Shown: positions 1-8,483, counted from the first letter of the stretch. The stretch: 64,000 nt of DNA from JABDMH01 sp965223025 (GCA_965223025.1 CBDCVP010000023.1:2976001-3040000); one strand, 5' to 3'. Notes: generated by a model not told the origin, from the sequence alone. Translations and numbers: made by a program.

Positions 1-1315
1 CAGATTATCTGGCAGTCGGAGTGTCCCCATTGCTGATCAGATCTTTCATGGTGTTCAGCTATCGAGTGCCGACTCACATACCATTCACTATGGGGAGATT
101 AGAAGTGGGGACGGGAAGACCATTGACCAAGTGGTCGCTTTAATTTTTGTAGGCCCCAATTCATACACAGGTGAAGATGTCATTGAAATCTCATGTCACG
201 GATCAGACTATATCCTACAGGAGGTGCTGAGCTTGTGTCTCAAAGGTGGTGCACGTCTTGCGCAGCCAGGAGAGTTTACCATGCGTGCCTTCCTGCATGG
301 AAAAATGGATCTTTCTCAGGCCGAGGCTGTGGGTGACTTGATTGCTTCACGATCTCGAGCCTCCCACGACCTGGCTATGTCCCAAATGCGGGGAGGTATA
401 TCTCAAAAGATTGGGACCTTACGCCAGCAATTGATTCATTTTGCCAGCATGATCGAGCTCGAACTTGACTTTGCTGAAGAAGATGTGGAATTTGCCAATA
501 GGGAGGATTTGCAAGCACTCATCCTTGAGTCTGTGGCTGTGATCAAAGATCTCCAAGATACATTTCGCTTGGGCAATGCCATTAGGAATGGGGTCAATAC
601 TGTCATTGCCGGCAGACCCAATGCCGGTAAGTCCACCCTACTCAATCGGCTGCTGGAAGAGGATCGAGCCATCGTCTCAGACATTGCAGGCACCACCCGC
701 GATACCATAGAAGAAATGCTCAACATCAGCGGTATCGACTTCCGGCTCATTGATACCGCTGGCATTCATGAGGCCAGAGATCACATAGAAATGCTTGGAG
801 TCAAGAAAACCATGGAGAAAATTCAGGAGGCTACCATTCTTCTTTACGTTTTTGATGCCTCCACAACCTCAAGAGATGATCTATCTCATGATCTGGCCTC
901 ACTACAGGTGGAGCATATGCAACTCCTCGCTGTTGCCAACAAAATGGATCTCAATCCCCATGCAGTGGCAAATGACTTTGGCAGTTCATTTCTTCAGGCA
1001 CATCAATTTGTGCCGATTAGTGCACTTAAAAATAAGAACATCGAATTGCTCAAAGAACGTATCTACCAGTCAGCGACTGGTTGTGCACAACCCACAGCTG
1101 ATGTCATCGTTGCCAATGTCCGTCATGCCCAAGCACTTCAAAAAACGCTTAACAGTCTCACCAGTGCGCTGTATGGTTTTTCACAGAACGTCACCAGCGA
1201 TTTCATTGCCATGGACATCCGTCGGGCTACCCATCATCTCGGTGAAATCACCGGGGAGATCAGTACCGATGATTTACTTAGTCATATCTTTAGCAGCTTC
1301 TGTATCGGGAAGTAG
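1..1315 (+). CDS. mnmE: tRNA modification GTPase MnmE, 5' end outside window
   Basis: MnmE, with MnmG, installs the carboxymethylaminomethyl group on wobble uridine 34 of several tRNAs. The frame is open from base 2, so the N-terminus lies before the window and about 437 residues are visible. The formyl-THF-binding N-domain is recognisable (GPNSYTGEDV, then CHG and PGEFTMRAFLHGKMDL). The G domain follows with P-loop AGRPNAGKSTLLN near base 610, switch DIAGTTRDT, DTAG and NKMD. The protein ends in the family-typical FCIGK, whose Cys is conserved. It is intact and at the usual length for the part seen. The ATG at 131 is internal and is not the true start. Confidence 0.97.
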   Translation, partial: RLSGSRSVPIADQIFHGVQLSSADSHTIHYGEIRSGDGKTIDQVVALIFVGPNSYTGEDVIEISCHGSDYILQEVLSLCLKGGARLAQPGEFTMRAFLHGKMDLSQAEAVGDLIASRSRASHDLAMSQMRGGISQKIGTLRQQLIHFASMIELELDFAEEDVEFANREDLQALILESVAVIKDLQDTFRLGNAIRNGVNTVIAGRPNAGKSTLLNRLLEEDRAIVSDIAGTTRDTIEEMLNISGIDFRLIDTAGIHEARDHIEMLGVKKTMEKIQEATILLYVFDASTTSRDDLSHDLASLQVEHMQLLAVANKMDLNPHAVANDFGSSFLQAHQFVPISALKNKNIELLKERIYQSATGCAQPTADVIVANVRHAQALQKTLNSLTSALYGFSQNVTSDFIAMDIRRATHHLGEITGEISTDDLLSHIFSSFCIGK

Positions 1316-1884
1316 TTTTGTTTCTCTTGATTCAGAAGTGCCTAAAAAAGTAATCGATCATTTTCTTCCTTTTAAGTCTTCTAGGGTTAGTTTCAGTTTT
1401 CGGCAGGTCACTTTTTACACAAGATCAACAAAGACTCACGGCCGCTCTAGAGGCCATTGAAGTGGTGGAATACCTCATCATCCGTGATGACCACTAATAA
1501 GTCCATACGGGATTGCAACAAATATTTTGTAACTATGAGTGTGGGAAGGTCTTGAGTTGGGAGCGAACAAGGATCGCTCAAGAAATTGAAGAATCTCTGC
1601 GCGAGCAGCACGAAATGCTGAGACAGAGCATCGCAGAGAAAGAGCTTGAAAGGAATCTTAGGCTTGAGTTGCTAATAAAAATAGATACGACCGTGGGAGA
1701 AAAAAGGCCATAGCCAAAGCATTCATAGGCCAAGGGCTACGCACACCCCACATGCTAAGTACTAACCCTCGTCTATTTCAAGACATTTCCCGAAAGCAAA
1801 CTTAAAACTCAAGGTAGCCCTCACTAGGAACAACTGTTGTTATTTAAGTAGGTGTAATAAGCGCTTTTTTTTTAACCATATATC
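1316..1884. other. Gene-poor stretch after mnmE
   Basis: No convincing gene. A frame from 1352 to 1498 opens without a start codon, has a hydrophobic run then SLFTQDQQRL, and ends in a stop; it may be the relic of a short secreted protein. A 66-residue frame at 1513-1713 is charged and Glu-rich (EEEs and KELERN), resembling the coiled tails of Rpn/PD-(D/E)XK transposase-related proteins, but has no diagnostic motif. A 6-1-6 inverted repeat AACAACTGTTGTT lies at 1829-1841, 44 bases before the next gene, and a run of nine T at 1864-1872 follows it. Confidence 0.4.
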
Positions 1885-2298
1885 ATGACAATGAAAACCA
1901 TTATAGTTCTTTTTTTGACCTCTGTCGCTTTCAGTTCTATATCCGCCCAGGAAAAGCAACCCGAACATTTATTGGATGGAACTTCAATGAAATATTACTA
2001 CCAAACGGGTATGGCAATACATCTTGAATTATATGAAGGTATGCTCAAGTATCGATGGATTGCAGGGCCACGAAAAGGAAAAGGCAATCAGGACTTGCCT
2101 TATAGTTCGAGGAAAATCGGAGACAAAATGTATGTAATTAGCTGGCTGGAAGGGTCCCACCCAGATTATCTGACTTTGATTTTTAATTTTAATAATAACG
2201 TCATGTACTCTTCAGGAATATTACGCTTTGGCACGCCAGACCAATTCACTGTTTTTGATGGAGGCATTATCGAAGATCTAACTTTAGTAGAAAAATAG
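1885..2298 (+). CDS. Secreted MoaF-like / phenolic acid decarboxylase-like protein
   Basis: A 137-residue protein with a signal peptide of about 21 residues (ends FSSISAQ). The mature part carries YYYQTGMAIHLELYEG, YRWIAGPRKGKGNQDLPY and the later YSSGILRFG, a pattern I associate with the MoaF N-terminal / phenolic acid decarboxylase-like calycin fold. These are small beta-barrels; substrates of the exported versions are unknown. A second ATG lies six bases downstream. The gene sits nine bases before the double SnoaL-like gene, probably as one transcript. Both genes are AT-richer than their neighbours, which suggests acquisition. Function is inferred from fold only. Confidence 0.65.
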   Translation: MTMKTIIVLFLTSVAFSSISAQEKQPEHLLDGTSMKYYYQTGMAIHLELYEGMLKYRWIAGPRKGKGNQDLPYSSRKIGDKMYVISWLEGSHPDYLTLIFNFNNNVMYSSGILRFGTPDQFTVFDGGIIEDLTLVEK

Positions 2299-2306
2299 AT
2301 TAAATA

Positions 2307-3077
2307 ATGAGTCGAAAACTAGAAAATGCAAAAAAGCTCTATCTCGAAGGAATAAGAGATGGAAAAATGGAAGTGATAGACCAATACTCTGGCGACCGGT
2401 ACACACAACATAGTACTGGAGTTGCTGACGGAGCGCAAGGATTTAAAGATTTCTTCAAAGGTTTCTTAGAGAGAACTAGGGACAGAGATATTCGAATTAT
2501 CAGGGCTATTGAAGATGGTACCTTTGTATTTGTACATGTTTATCAAGACATAGATAATGGAGCAGCCAAGTGGATTACTACTGACATGTTCGACACCGAT
2601 GAAAACGACAAGCTAATTGAACACTGGGATGTCATTGCCCCATATCAGGAACCCGACAAAAATGTGGGTGGCACGAATATGGTTTTGGGTAATTTTGAAC
2701 TAAATGATTTAGACAAAACCGAAGAAAACAAAGCCCTAATCAGAAGCTTTTTTGTGGATGTATTCCAAAACAGAAATCACGATAACGTGGCTGATTATAT
2801 ATCCACACAGCAATACATTAATAGGAATCCGCACGTACCTAATGGAATTGAAGCCGTTAAGCAATTTTTGGCGACTCAAGACTTTAATTATGACTTTATA
2901 TTTAAAGTAATCGGTCAAGGTAATCACGTAGTGAGTTACTCAAAAGCAACATTGGACGGAACCGATCTTGCAGTATTCGATATCTTTAGAATTGAAAATG
3001 GAAAAATTGTCGAACATTGGGATAATATGGAACCAATACCGCCAAGAACAGAATGGGCAAATACAGGGAAATTTTAA
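2307..3077 (+). CDS. Tandem SnoaL-like / NTF2-fold protein
   Basis: A 256-residue protein with two copies of a SnoaL-like domain (NTF2 superfamily), at about residues 5-112 and 135-250. Both end in a recognisable KxIEHWD signature: KLIEHWDVIAPYQE in the first and KIVEHWDNMEPIP in the second. Each copy also has the loop YTQHSTGVADG or YINRNPHVPNG. Single-domain relatives are annotated as predicted SnoaL-like aldol condensation-catalysing enzymes, and the real reaction is unknown. There is no signal peptide, so it is cytosolic. The tandem arrangement suggests an internal pseudo-dimer. It follows the MoaF-like gene closely and shares its low GC. Confidence 0.75.
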   Translation: MSRKLENAKKLYLEGIRDGKMEVIDQYSGDRYTQHSTGVADGAQGFKDFFKGFLERTRDRDIRIIRAIEDGTFVFVHVYQDIDNGAAKWITTDMFDTDENDKLIEHWDVIAPYQEPDKNVGGTNMVLGNFELNDLDKTEENKALIRSFFVDVFQNRNHDNVADYISTQQYINRNPHVPNGIEAVKQFLATQDFNYDFIFKVIGQGNHVVSYSKATLDGTDLAVFDIFRIENGKIVEHWDNMEPIPPRTEWANTGKF

Positions 3078-3203
3078 ATCTACAATGCAATTAGATGACA
3101 ATTTCTTGAATCCAGTAATCAAACCTATCCACTGTACAATCAGGTCTAATGAAGTGTGCAATCCCGCAAGTGCTTCAGCATTCACGAACACCTGCTAAAA
3201 TAG

Positions 3204-3755
3204 AAGGATAGGGGAATACTGATTGATGGCATTGGGGTCCAGGGCCATTTGCATTCGGAAACTTTTGATCCTGACTCTCTGAGATTCGCCCTCGATTTAC
3301 TCGCACAATTCAACCTACCTATTCGTATTACAGAGTTCAATATGCCCGGCCAACGTTCCAAATATCTTCCACGAAGAACCCGTGAGACACCTAAAGTGAC
3401 TCCAGAGGAGGAAAAGAAAAATGTCCAGCACCTAGTAGATTACTATCGCATTTGTTTTGCTCATCCGGCGGTGGATGGGATCCTGATGTAGGGTTTCTGG
3501 CAGGATGCCAACTGGATACCTGCTTCATCTCTCTACAAAAAGGACTGGAGCCCAACGTTGGCAGCCAAGGCATATCAAGCACTTATTTTCAACGAGTGGT
3601 GGACAGATTTCGAAGGTACTGCCGACGATCAGGGTGTTTGTCATGTTAGTACTTTTTATGGCACACACCAGGTTGTGGTCAACGGAGTGGAAAGGACGGT
3701 GAACCTTGCTAAAGAAAGGGGAACGGCCTACCTAGAGATTGGCACTACCAAATGA
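3204..3755 (+). pseudogene. Remnant of GH10 endo-1,4-beta-xylanase
   Basis: The frame from 3204 reads the C-terminal third of a GH10 xylanase: IDGIGVQGHLH, then LPIRITEFN with the nucleophile-site Glu, then DYYRICFAHPAVDGILM. A TAG follows at 3489-3491, and the same frame continues with GFWQDANWIPASSLYKKDW and a further 70 residues to a TGA at 3753. In the family this position is Trp (GILMWGFW), so one TGG-to-TAG change explains the stop. Everything upstream of the IDGIGVQGHLH motif, including the acid/base Glu, is missing, so the gene is both truncated and nonsense-mutated. It cannot make an active enzyme. Confidence 0.85.
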
Positions 3756-3951
3756 AGATGGTATGTACTATGTTCCCAAGCATGCAGTGAGTAGTTTGCC
3801 ACGCTAAAGAGTCTTATCCTCCTTCTCTGGATCAGGAATTCCCAAAACACAGAAGCCCAGGTAATGCTCAAGGATGATGTAGGCATAGAGTGGCATGAGC
3901 TCGCTCCGGATCCGACCGTACACATATTTATCCAAGACTCAATTTTTCGAC

Positions 3952-3959
3952 TATATTTG
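3952..3959 (+). promoter_or_regulatory. Candidate Bacteroidota -7 box (TATATTTG)
   Basis: A perfect TAnnTTTG match lies 15 bases before the ATG at 3975. No TTG was found at the expected -33 spacing. The box overlaps the alternative ATG at 3960, which argues for the 3975 start. Confidence 0.4.
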
Positions 3960-3974
3960 ATGCAAATTGATACA

Positions 3975-4262
3975 ATGGCAAGTAAAAAGCAGATTCTCAA
4001 CAAGTTGCGCATTCTGATCACTCAGAAGTTTGATGATCCTGAACAGGCTTTTCAATTCTTCGATAAGAACAGTGACGGTAAACTCAGTGCCTCTGAGCTA
4101 AAGAAACTGATCTCCACTGCCGAAGTTAGTCGTTTTCTTTCGAGCATCGTCGCCAACAAATTACTGAATGAATTGGATGCGGATCAAGATCGGAGGTTTG
4201 ATTGGCAGGAGTTTCGCAAAGCAGTCAAGAAACTGATGAGCGAAACCGAGGAGTTGGCTTGA
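3975..4262 (+). CDS. Small EF-hand calcium-binding protein
   Basis: A 95-residue cytosolic protein with two EF-hand loops. The first, DKNSDGKLSASEL at about residues 35-47, has all ligand positions. The second, DADQDRRFDWQEF at about residues 73-85, is also near-canonical but has Arg where Gly usually sits at loop position 6. The helices between them (KKLISTAEVSRFL) fit a paired EF-hand unit, suggesting Ca2+ buffering or sensing. The frame is open upstream to 3864, but the ATG at 3960 overlaps a -7-like box, so 3975 is preferred. It lies between the GH10 remnant and a MITE. No partner is evident. Confidence 0.65.
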   Translation: MASKKQILNKLRILITQKFDDPEQAFQFFDKNSDGKLSASELKKLISTAEVSRFLSSIVANKLLNELDADQDRRFDWQEFRKAVKKLMSETEELA

Positions 4263-4310
4263 TTGGTTGACAACGAGTTCTTTGACTGGGATAGGAACAG
4301 GACAATCTGC

Positions 4311-4473
4311 TAAGGGACTGTCTGATAATAAGTTGCCCGTTTGGGCGATGCTATTTTGAATCCAAGCAAGGCAGGAAAAATAAGCATAGTGGGGCTATTC
4401 GAATTTTTTCTAACGCAGCATGGGTTCAAAAGAACCAGTCGAAATGGGTAAGTTATTATCAGACAGTTCCTAA
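4311..4473. mobile_element. MITE-like element with 25 bp terminal inverted repeats and TAA target duplication
   Basis: The left terminus at 4314-4338 (begins GGGACTGTCTGATAATAAG) and the right terminus at 4446-4470 (complement begins GGAACTGTCTGATAATAAC) match at 22 of 25 positions. Both are flanked by the trinucleotide TAA (4311-4313 and 4471-4473), a likely target-site duplication. The 157 bp element has no ORF. Its inner arms are also imperfectly complementary (TTTTGAATCC against GGGTTCAAAA, and GGAAAAA against TTTTTTCT), so the whole element can fold into one long hairpin. A TNA duplication is typical of some IS5-family groups, but no parent IS is present in the window. Confidence 0.8.
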
Positions 4474-4678
4474 GCAACTATTCCGCTGAATTCGACGTGG
4501 TACCCTTGCCATTCATTAATCCAGTTCTGAGCTGGAGGCAAAAAGTCTGACACTTCTGGCGATCCAATATTTGTGAATATTTGAAAACTTGATGATCAGA
4601 GCTTAGGGTAAACTGATGGGGATCCCTTGCGAAGCAAACTCCTTGATTGGTGACATTCATGGTGGATGTCCCATTTTC
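4474..4678. other. Intergenic region between MITE and arsR
   Basis: A reverse frame of 81 codons crosses this stretch (4478-4723) but has no recognisable motif and overlaps the arsR operator and start, so it is taken as chance. No other structure was seen. Confidence 0.4.
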
Positions 4679-4694
4679 ATCGTAATATTGCAAT
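4679..4694. promoter_or_regulatory. Candidate ArsR operator
   Basis: ATCGTAATATTGCAAT is a 16 bp imperfect palindrome (12 of 16 positions symmetrical, core AATATT) centred 23 bases before the arsR start. Similar ATnGnAATATTnCnAT palindromes are what one expects for an autoregulating ArsR/SmtB dimer. The assignment is inferred from symmetry and position. Confidence 0.55.
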
Positions 4695-4709
4695 GTAACA
4701 ATAGGAATC

Positions 4710-5045
4710 ATGGGAGTAACCAAAACAGCATTGTTCTCAAAAGCTCAGAATGAGATGGCCTCCGCCGCCAAAGCACTGGCACATCCTGCCCGAGTGGCCA
4801 TCATCCAACATCTATTAAGCACCAATTCCTGCATCAACAGTGACTTGGTTCAAGAATTGGGACTAGCGCAGGCAACGGTCAGTCAACATCTCAGAGAACT
4901 TAGAGATATCGGAATTATTCAAGGTCGTATTGAGGGTGCTCGTCGAAACTACTTCATTAATCCCACTAGGTGGACCGAGATCCGGGTGCTGTTCTCTGAT
5001 GTATTTGACCGTTTTGAGCCTCCATCACCTGGTGATTGTTGTTAA
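4710..5045 (+). CDS. arsR: ArsR/SmtB-family arsenic-responsive repressor
   Basis: A 111-residue winged-helix repressor. AKALAHPARVAIIQHLL is the first helix pair, and LGLAQATVSQHLRELRDIG is the recognition helix region. RIEGARRNYFIN is the wing. The protein ends in a vicinal Cys pair (GDCC), a plausible As(III) site, whereas the classical ELCVCDL motif is absent. That type is common in Bacteroidota ars operons. It is the first gene of an operon with the phosphatase-like reductase and acr3, and it probably represses its own transcription through the palindrome at 4679-4694. Confidence 0.9.
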   Translation: MGVTKTALFSKAQNEMASAAKALAHPARVAIIQHLLSTNSCINSDLVQELGLAQATVSQHLRELRDIGIIQGRIEGARRNYFINPTRWTEIRVLFSDVFDRFEPPSPGDCC

Positions 5046-5112
5046 AAACATGCACAGACTATGCTTATCGCTCTTATCCAACACCAATGAGACCTTCAAA
5101 TACTCTTCAACG

Positions 5113-5745
5113 ATGACCAACCGAGACCAAGAGCTGCTGCCAGATCTCCGTGCATCGGTACCAAAAGCACCGGAGTTCGATATTTCTGACCAAAGGAAAA
5201 CAGTGCTTCAAGTGCTTATCGATTACGTCCAAGGCAAAGTAGAAAAAAACTTGGCACCCTACTTAAACTTCATCTGCACCCATAACTCGCGCAGAAGTCA
5301 GTTTGCCCAGATCTGGGCCCAGACGGCCGCATATTATTATGGGATACCTACTCATTGTTTTTCCGGAGGTGTCGAACTGACAGCATTCAATGAGCGTGCC
5401 GTTGAGTCCATGAAAAGGAGCGGCTTTTGCATTGTGTCAGATGGAGGAACCAATCCTGTTTACCAAGTCTATTATTCTGATGCAGCAGCACCCGTCGAGG
5501 CTTTCTCCAAGTTGTATAACGATCCCTCCAACAACAGTCCGGAATTTGCAGCAATTATGACTTGTGCACATGCAGATGAAAACTGCCCCTTTATCCCTGG
5601 TGCTGAAAAGCGGATCGTGGTTCGCTATGAAGATCCTAAGGAGTTTGATGGCACAGCACAAGAGGCAGGAAAATATGATGAACGTTCCCTGCAAATAGCT
5701 ACTGAGATGTTTTACGTTTTCTCTCAAATCAGAAAAAGCCCCTAA
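5113..5745 (+). CDS. Arsenate reductase-like low-molecular-weight protein tyrosine phosphatase
   Basis: A 210-residue protein of the LMW-PTP/arsenate reductase superfamily. The anion-binding loop is FICTHNSRRSQ, a CX5RS motif with the catalytic Cys, placed about 60 residues in rather than at the extreme N-terminus. Later features are MTCAHADENCPFIPGAEKR with two further Cys, and the Asp of YEDPKEFDG. It probably reduces arsenate to arsenite for export by the adjacent Acr3. The frame stays open back to 4930 inside arsR, but 5113 is the first ATG giving a family-like N-terminus; another ATG lies near 5050. Only three bases separate it from acr3. Confidence 0.8.
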   Translation: MTNRDQELLPDLRASVPKAPEFDISDQRKTVLQVLIDYVQGKVEKNLAPYLNFICTHNSRRSQFAQIWAQTAAYYYGIPTHCFSGGVELTAFNERAVESMKRSGFCIVSDGGTNPVYQVYYSDAAAPVEAFSKLYNDPSNNSPEFAAIMTCAHADENCPFIPGAEKRIVVRYEDPKEFDGTAQEAGKYDERSLQIATEMFYVFSQIRKSP

Positions 5746-5748
5746 AAA

Positions 5749-6783
5749 ATGTCTGCTAAGAAACTGAGCTTCCTAGACAGCTATCTCACGCTGTGGATAT
5801 TTCTCGCGATGGCTATTGGTATTGGGGTGGGTTATTTATTTCCTTCGAGCTCTTCCATTATTGATTTTTTCAGCAGTGGCACGACCAATATACCCATAGC
5901 TGTAGGATTGATATTGATGATGTATCCACCATTGGCCAAAGTGGATTACAAGTTGTTACCGAAAGTATTTCGGAACCTAAGAATTCTCTCTATTTCATTA
6001 GTACTCAACTGGATCATCGGACCTGTGCTGATGTTTGTTCTGGCACTCACATTCCTGCGAGACCATCCCGAATACATGGTAGGTTTGATCCTAATCGGCC
6101 TTGCTCGATGTATAGCCATGGTACTGGTGTGGAACGACTTAGCCGAAGGAAGCAACGAATACGGAGCAGGACTGGTAGCACTAAACAGCATATTTCAGGT
6201 ATTTGCATATAGTTTTTATGCCTGGATATTTATCACGGTTCTGCCTCCCTACTTCGGGTTTGAAGGAGCTATCGTAGACATCTCGATTGCCACCATTGCG
6301 AAGAGCGTCGCCATCTATCTAGGCATCCCTTTTTTAGCTGGAATGCTCAGTAGGGTCCTCTTCGTAAAAATAAAAGGTGAGGTCTGGTACAGAAATAAAT
6401 TCCTTCCCATGATTTCTCCCATCACGCTCATAGCCTTGCTCTTTACGATTATCCTCATGTTTTCACTCAAAGGTGAATTGATTGTACAAATTCCCATGGA
6501 TGTGATCAGAATTGCCGTTCCACTTCTCGTGTACTTCTCCCTGATGTTTCTCATAGGCTTTTTCATCAGCAAAGCTATGGGAGCCGAATATGATACGAAT
6601 GCATCCATATCATTTACCGCAGCTGGTAACAATTTTGAATTGGCCATAGCAGTGGCGATAGCTGTTTTTGGTCTCAATTCAGGCCAGGCCTTTGCTGGTG
6701 TGATCGGCCCACTGGTTGAAGTACCTGCTTTGATCTTATTAGTAAAAGTAGCTTTTTGGTTAAGAAAAAAATACTACAAGTAA
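5749..6783 (+). CDS. acr3: Acr3-family arsenite efflux permease
   Basis: A 344-residue inner-membrane protein with about ten hydrophobic helices. It carries the family signature LIGLARCIAMVLVWNDLA, in which the Cys of the fourth helix is essential in characterised Acr3 proteins. AAGNNFELAIAVAIAVFG near residue 295 is the second conserved stretch. Length and topology are normal. It exports As(III) using the proton gradient. It lies three bases after the arsenate reductase-like gene, and this completes a compact arsR-reductase-acr3 operon. Confidence 0.93.
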   Translation: MSAKKLSFLDSYLTLWIFLAMAIGIGVGYLFPSSSSIIDFFSSGTTNIPIAVGLILMMYPPLAKVDYKLLPKVFRNLRILSISLVLNWIIGPVLMFVLALTFLRDHPEYMVGLILIGLARCIAMVLVWNDLAEGSNEYGAGLVALNSIFQVFAYSFYAWIFITVLPPYFGFEGAIVDISIATIAKSVAIYLGIPFLAGMLSRVLFVKIKGEVWYRNKFLPMISPITLIALLFTIILMFSLKGELIVQIPMDVIRIAVPLLVYFSLMFLIGFFISKAMGAEYDTNASISFTAAGNNFELAIAVAIAVFGLNSGQAFAGVIGPLVEVPALILLVKVAFWLRKKYYK

Positions 6784-6898
6784 TCGATGTAGTCGCATCA
6801 ATAAAACAGACGAAATATGGATTTTTCTGGCAAATGCTCGTAATTATGCCTGGATTTCCTCCAGCTCAGTACATGGCCTAATATCACCAACCGCTAAT

Positions 6899-7663
6899 AT
6901 GAAATACCACACTATTATCGGAGATGTGAAAATACGCCAGGCCCAAAATGAATTGGGTGAAAGAATTTGGCCGCTGTATATCTACCGAGATCCCTATATT
7001 GTAAAATACTGGCACCTACTCTATACCGACTTCTTACATTGCCAGTTTGCGCTCTATTCGGATGGATCTCTCATAGGCACAGGGAATTCCATTCCCGTGA
7101 ACTGGCAAGGGTCTTTGTTCGACTTGCCAGAACAAGGCTTCGATTGGGCATTAGAAAAAGCTGCCACGGACCTGGGGAGCAAGTTGCAGCCGAACCTACT
7201 GGTAGGATTGCAGATTCTCATCGAACCCAACTTACGTAGCAAAGGACTCAGTTATGTTTTTCTTGAAACCATGAAGCAGATTGCCAAATCCAACGGATTT
7301 AGGGCAGTAGCTGTCCCTGTTAGGCCGACTCAAAAATCTGAATATCCCCTGATCTCTATGGAAGATTACATTCACTGGAAAGACGATTCTGGTAAGCCTT
7401 TCGATCCATGGATACGGGTACACACAAATGCTGGTGGTCAGATTGTAGGAGTATGCCATGAATCTATGCATATCCCCGGAACCGTTACTGAGTGGGAAAG
7501 GTGGTCTGGCCTGACGTTTAGAAGTTCTGGCGCGTACATCGACCACAAAGGGCTTACTCCAATCCAGGTAAATTTGTCGAAAAACACTGGTGTGTATCTT
7601 GAACCTAATGTCTGGATCATACACCATATTGATCCAGAAACCTCCAATGGGGTTGTCGGTTAA
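6899..7663 (+). CDS. GNAT-like acyltransferase, uncharacterised subgroup
   Basis: A 254-residue cytosolic protein. Residues 15-150 look like a GNAT fold: ALYSDGSLIGTGNSIPV, then ILIEPNLRSKGLSYVFLETMKQIA, where the RxKGLS stretch sits where the acetyl-CoA pyrophosphate loop (Q/RxxGxG/A) is expected. The C-terminal part has the subgroup-typical VPVRPTQKSEYPLISMEDY, FDPWIRVH, GTVTEWERWSG and YLEPNVWIIHH. I recall such proteins as a distinct GNAT subgroup without a known substrate. The start is the first ATG in frame. It is convergent with the RidA-like gene. Confidence 0.65.
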   Translation: MKYHTIIGDVKIRQAQNELGERIWPLYIYRDPYIVKYWHLLYTDFLHCQFALYSDGSLIGTGNSIPVNWQGSLFDLPEQGFDWALEKAATDLGSKLQPNLLVGLQILIEPNLRSKGLSYVFLETMKQIAKSNGFRAVAVPVRPTQKSEYPLISMEDYIHWKDDSGKPFDPWIRVHTNAGGQIVGVCHESMHIPGTVTEWERWSGLTFRSSGAYIDHKGLTPIQVNLSKNTGVYLEPNVWIIHHIDPETSNGVVG

Positions 7664-7672
7664 GTATTTGTG

Positions 7673-7695
7673 AAGAAAGCGAAGTCTCCTTTCTT
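7673..7695. terminator. Weak bidirectional hairpin between convergent genes
   Basis: AAGAAAG at 7673-7679 pairs with CTTTCTT at 7689-7695 across a nine-base loop, between the convergent ends at 7663 and 7713. The stem is AT-rich, so this is only a weak candidate. Confidence 0.25.
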
Positions 7696-7712
7696 ACTAG
7701 GTAAGTGTCCGG

Positions 7713-8483
7713 TCATACCAGCCTCACCTCTCTAGAAACACCGTGCAAATCCATTTCAAATATTAAACCCTCAATCGGAGGATCACTATAATACCAGCGA
7801 ATTCCATGACGGGCTGCAGATGATGTCTGCCCCAAAATGATATCAACCAACATCTCCTGTAATGGACAAGTAGTGTACACATTGATCGTTGTTACAGCTG
7901 ACCAATCTGCACCTAATCCATGCAGTCGTGACCTCATCACCTCCATCACAGCCGCTGCTTTTTGTCGAATGGCGGATCTACTGTTTTCACGTGGCCGAAT
8001 AATCGAACTGGGATCTAGTTGAGATTGATCGTGTAGATCTCCTGCACCGGCCACAATGAACGACAGATTCTGATGTGCGCTCTCGACTGGCATCGTATAG
8101 GAAAAACCATATAACACTGGGGTTTCCGGTTGCTGAATGCTAGGAGCTACATTGGTTCTTGCCAAGGGATTCACTGATCCCAACAGCAAGTCATGTTCCT
8201 GAAGGAGACCACGATAGGAAGCATTGAAATCAGCGAAACCAGTAAAAGAAAATGCTCTGGGGATTCTAAGCTCCATACCACAAAGGGCCTGACTAGGTCT
8301 ATTTATTTTGTCCAAATATCTGATTATCCGTGGCAATCCAGTCTGAAGTGGTATCCAGGTAGAAAACACTACATGTACAATTTCATAGCCCGGCAAGGCT
8401 ACAACACCACTAGAATAGGGGGCAATGCCTTGGAGGAAGCGATAGCCTCCCACTGTATGGTCTGAAATTACCAAACCTTTCAT
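7713..8483 (-). CDS. RidA-like (YjgF-fold) protein
   Basis: A 256-residue protein without signal peptide. The N-terminal half has FLQGIAPYSSGVVALPGYEIVH and ALCGMELRIP. The C-terminal half has the chorismate-mutase-like RidA pattern: KAAAVMEVMRSRLHGLGADWSAVTTINVYTT, then RHGIRWYYSDPPIEGLIFEMDL. It is twice the length of a single RidA domain (about 130), so it may be a duplicated or extended fold. RidA proteins deaminate reactive enamines, but the conserved catalytic Arg context of true RidA is not clear here, so the activity is unknown. It stands alone and converges on the GNAT-like gene. Confidence 0.6.
   Translation of the reverse strand: MKGLVISDHTVGGYRFLQGIAPYSSGVVALPGYEIVHVVFSTWIPLQTGLPRIIRYLDKINRPSQALCGMELRIPRAFSFTGFADFNASYRGLLQEHDLLLGSVNPLARTNVAPSIQQPETPVLYGFSYTMPVESAHQNLSFIVAGAGDLHDQSQLDPSSIIRPRENSRSAIRQKAAAVMEVMRSRLHGLGADWSAVTTINVYTTCPLQEMLVDIILGQTSSAARHGIRWYYSDPPIEGLIFEMDLHGVSREVRLV

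Noticed and set aside
795..1460. 221-codon plus frame inside mnmE
   Set aside because: Lies in another frame of a well-supported gene and has no family-like motif.
4478..4723. 81-codon minus frame before arsR
   Set aside because: Overlaps the arsR operator and start, and has no motif.
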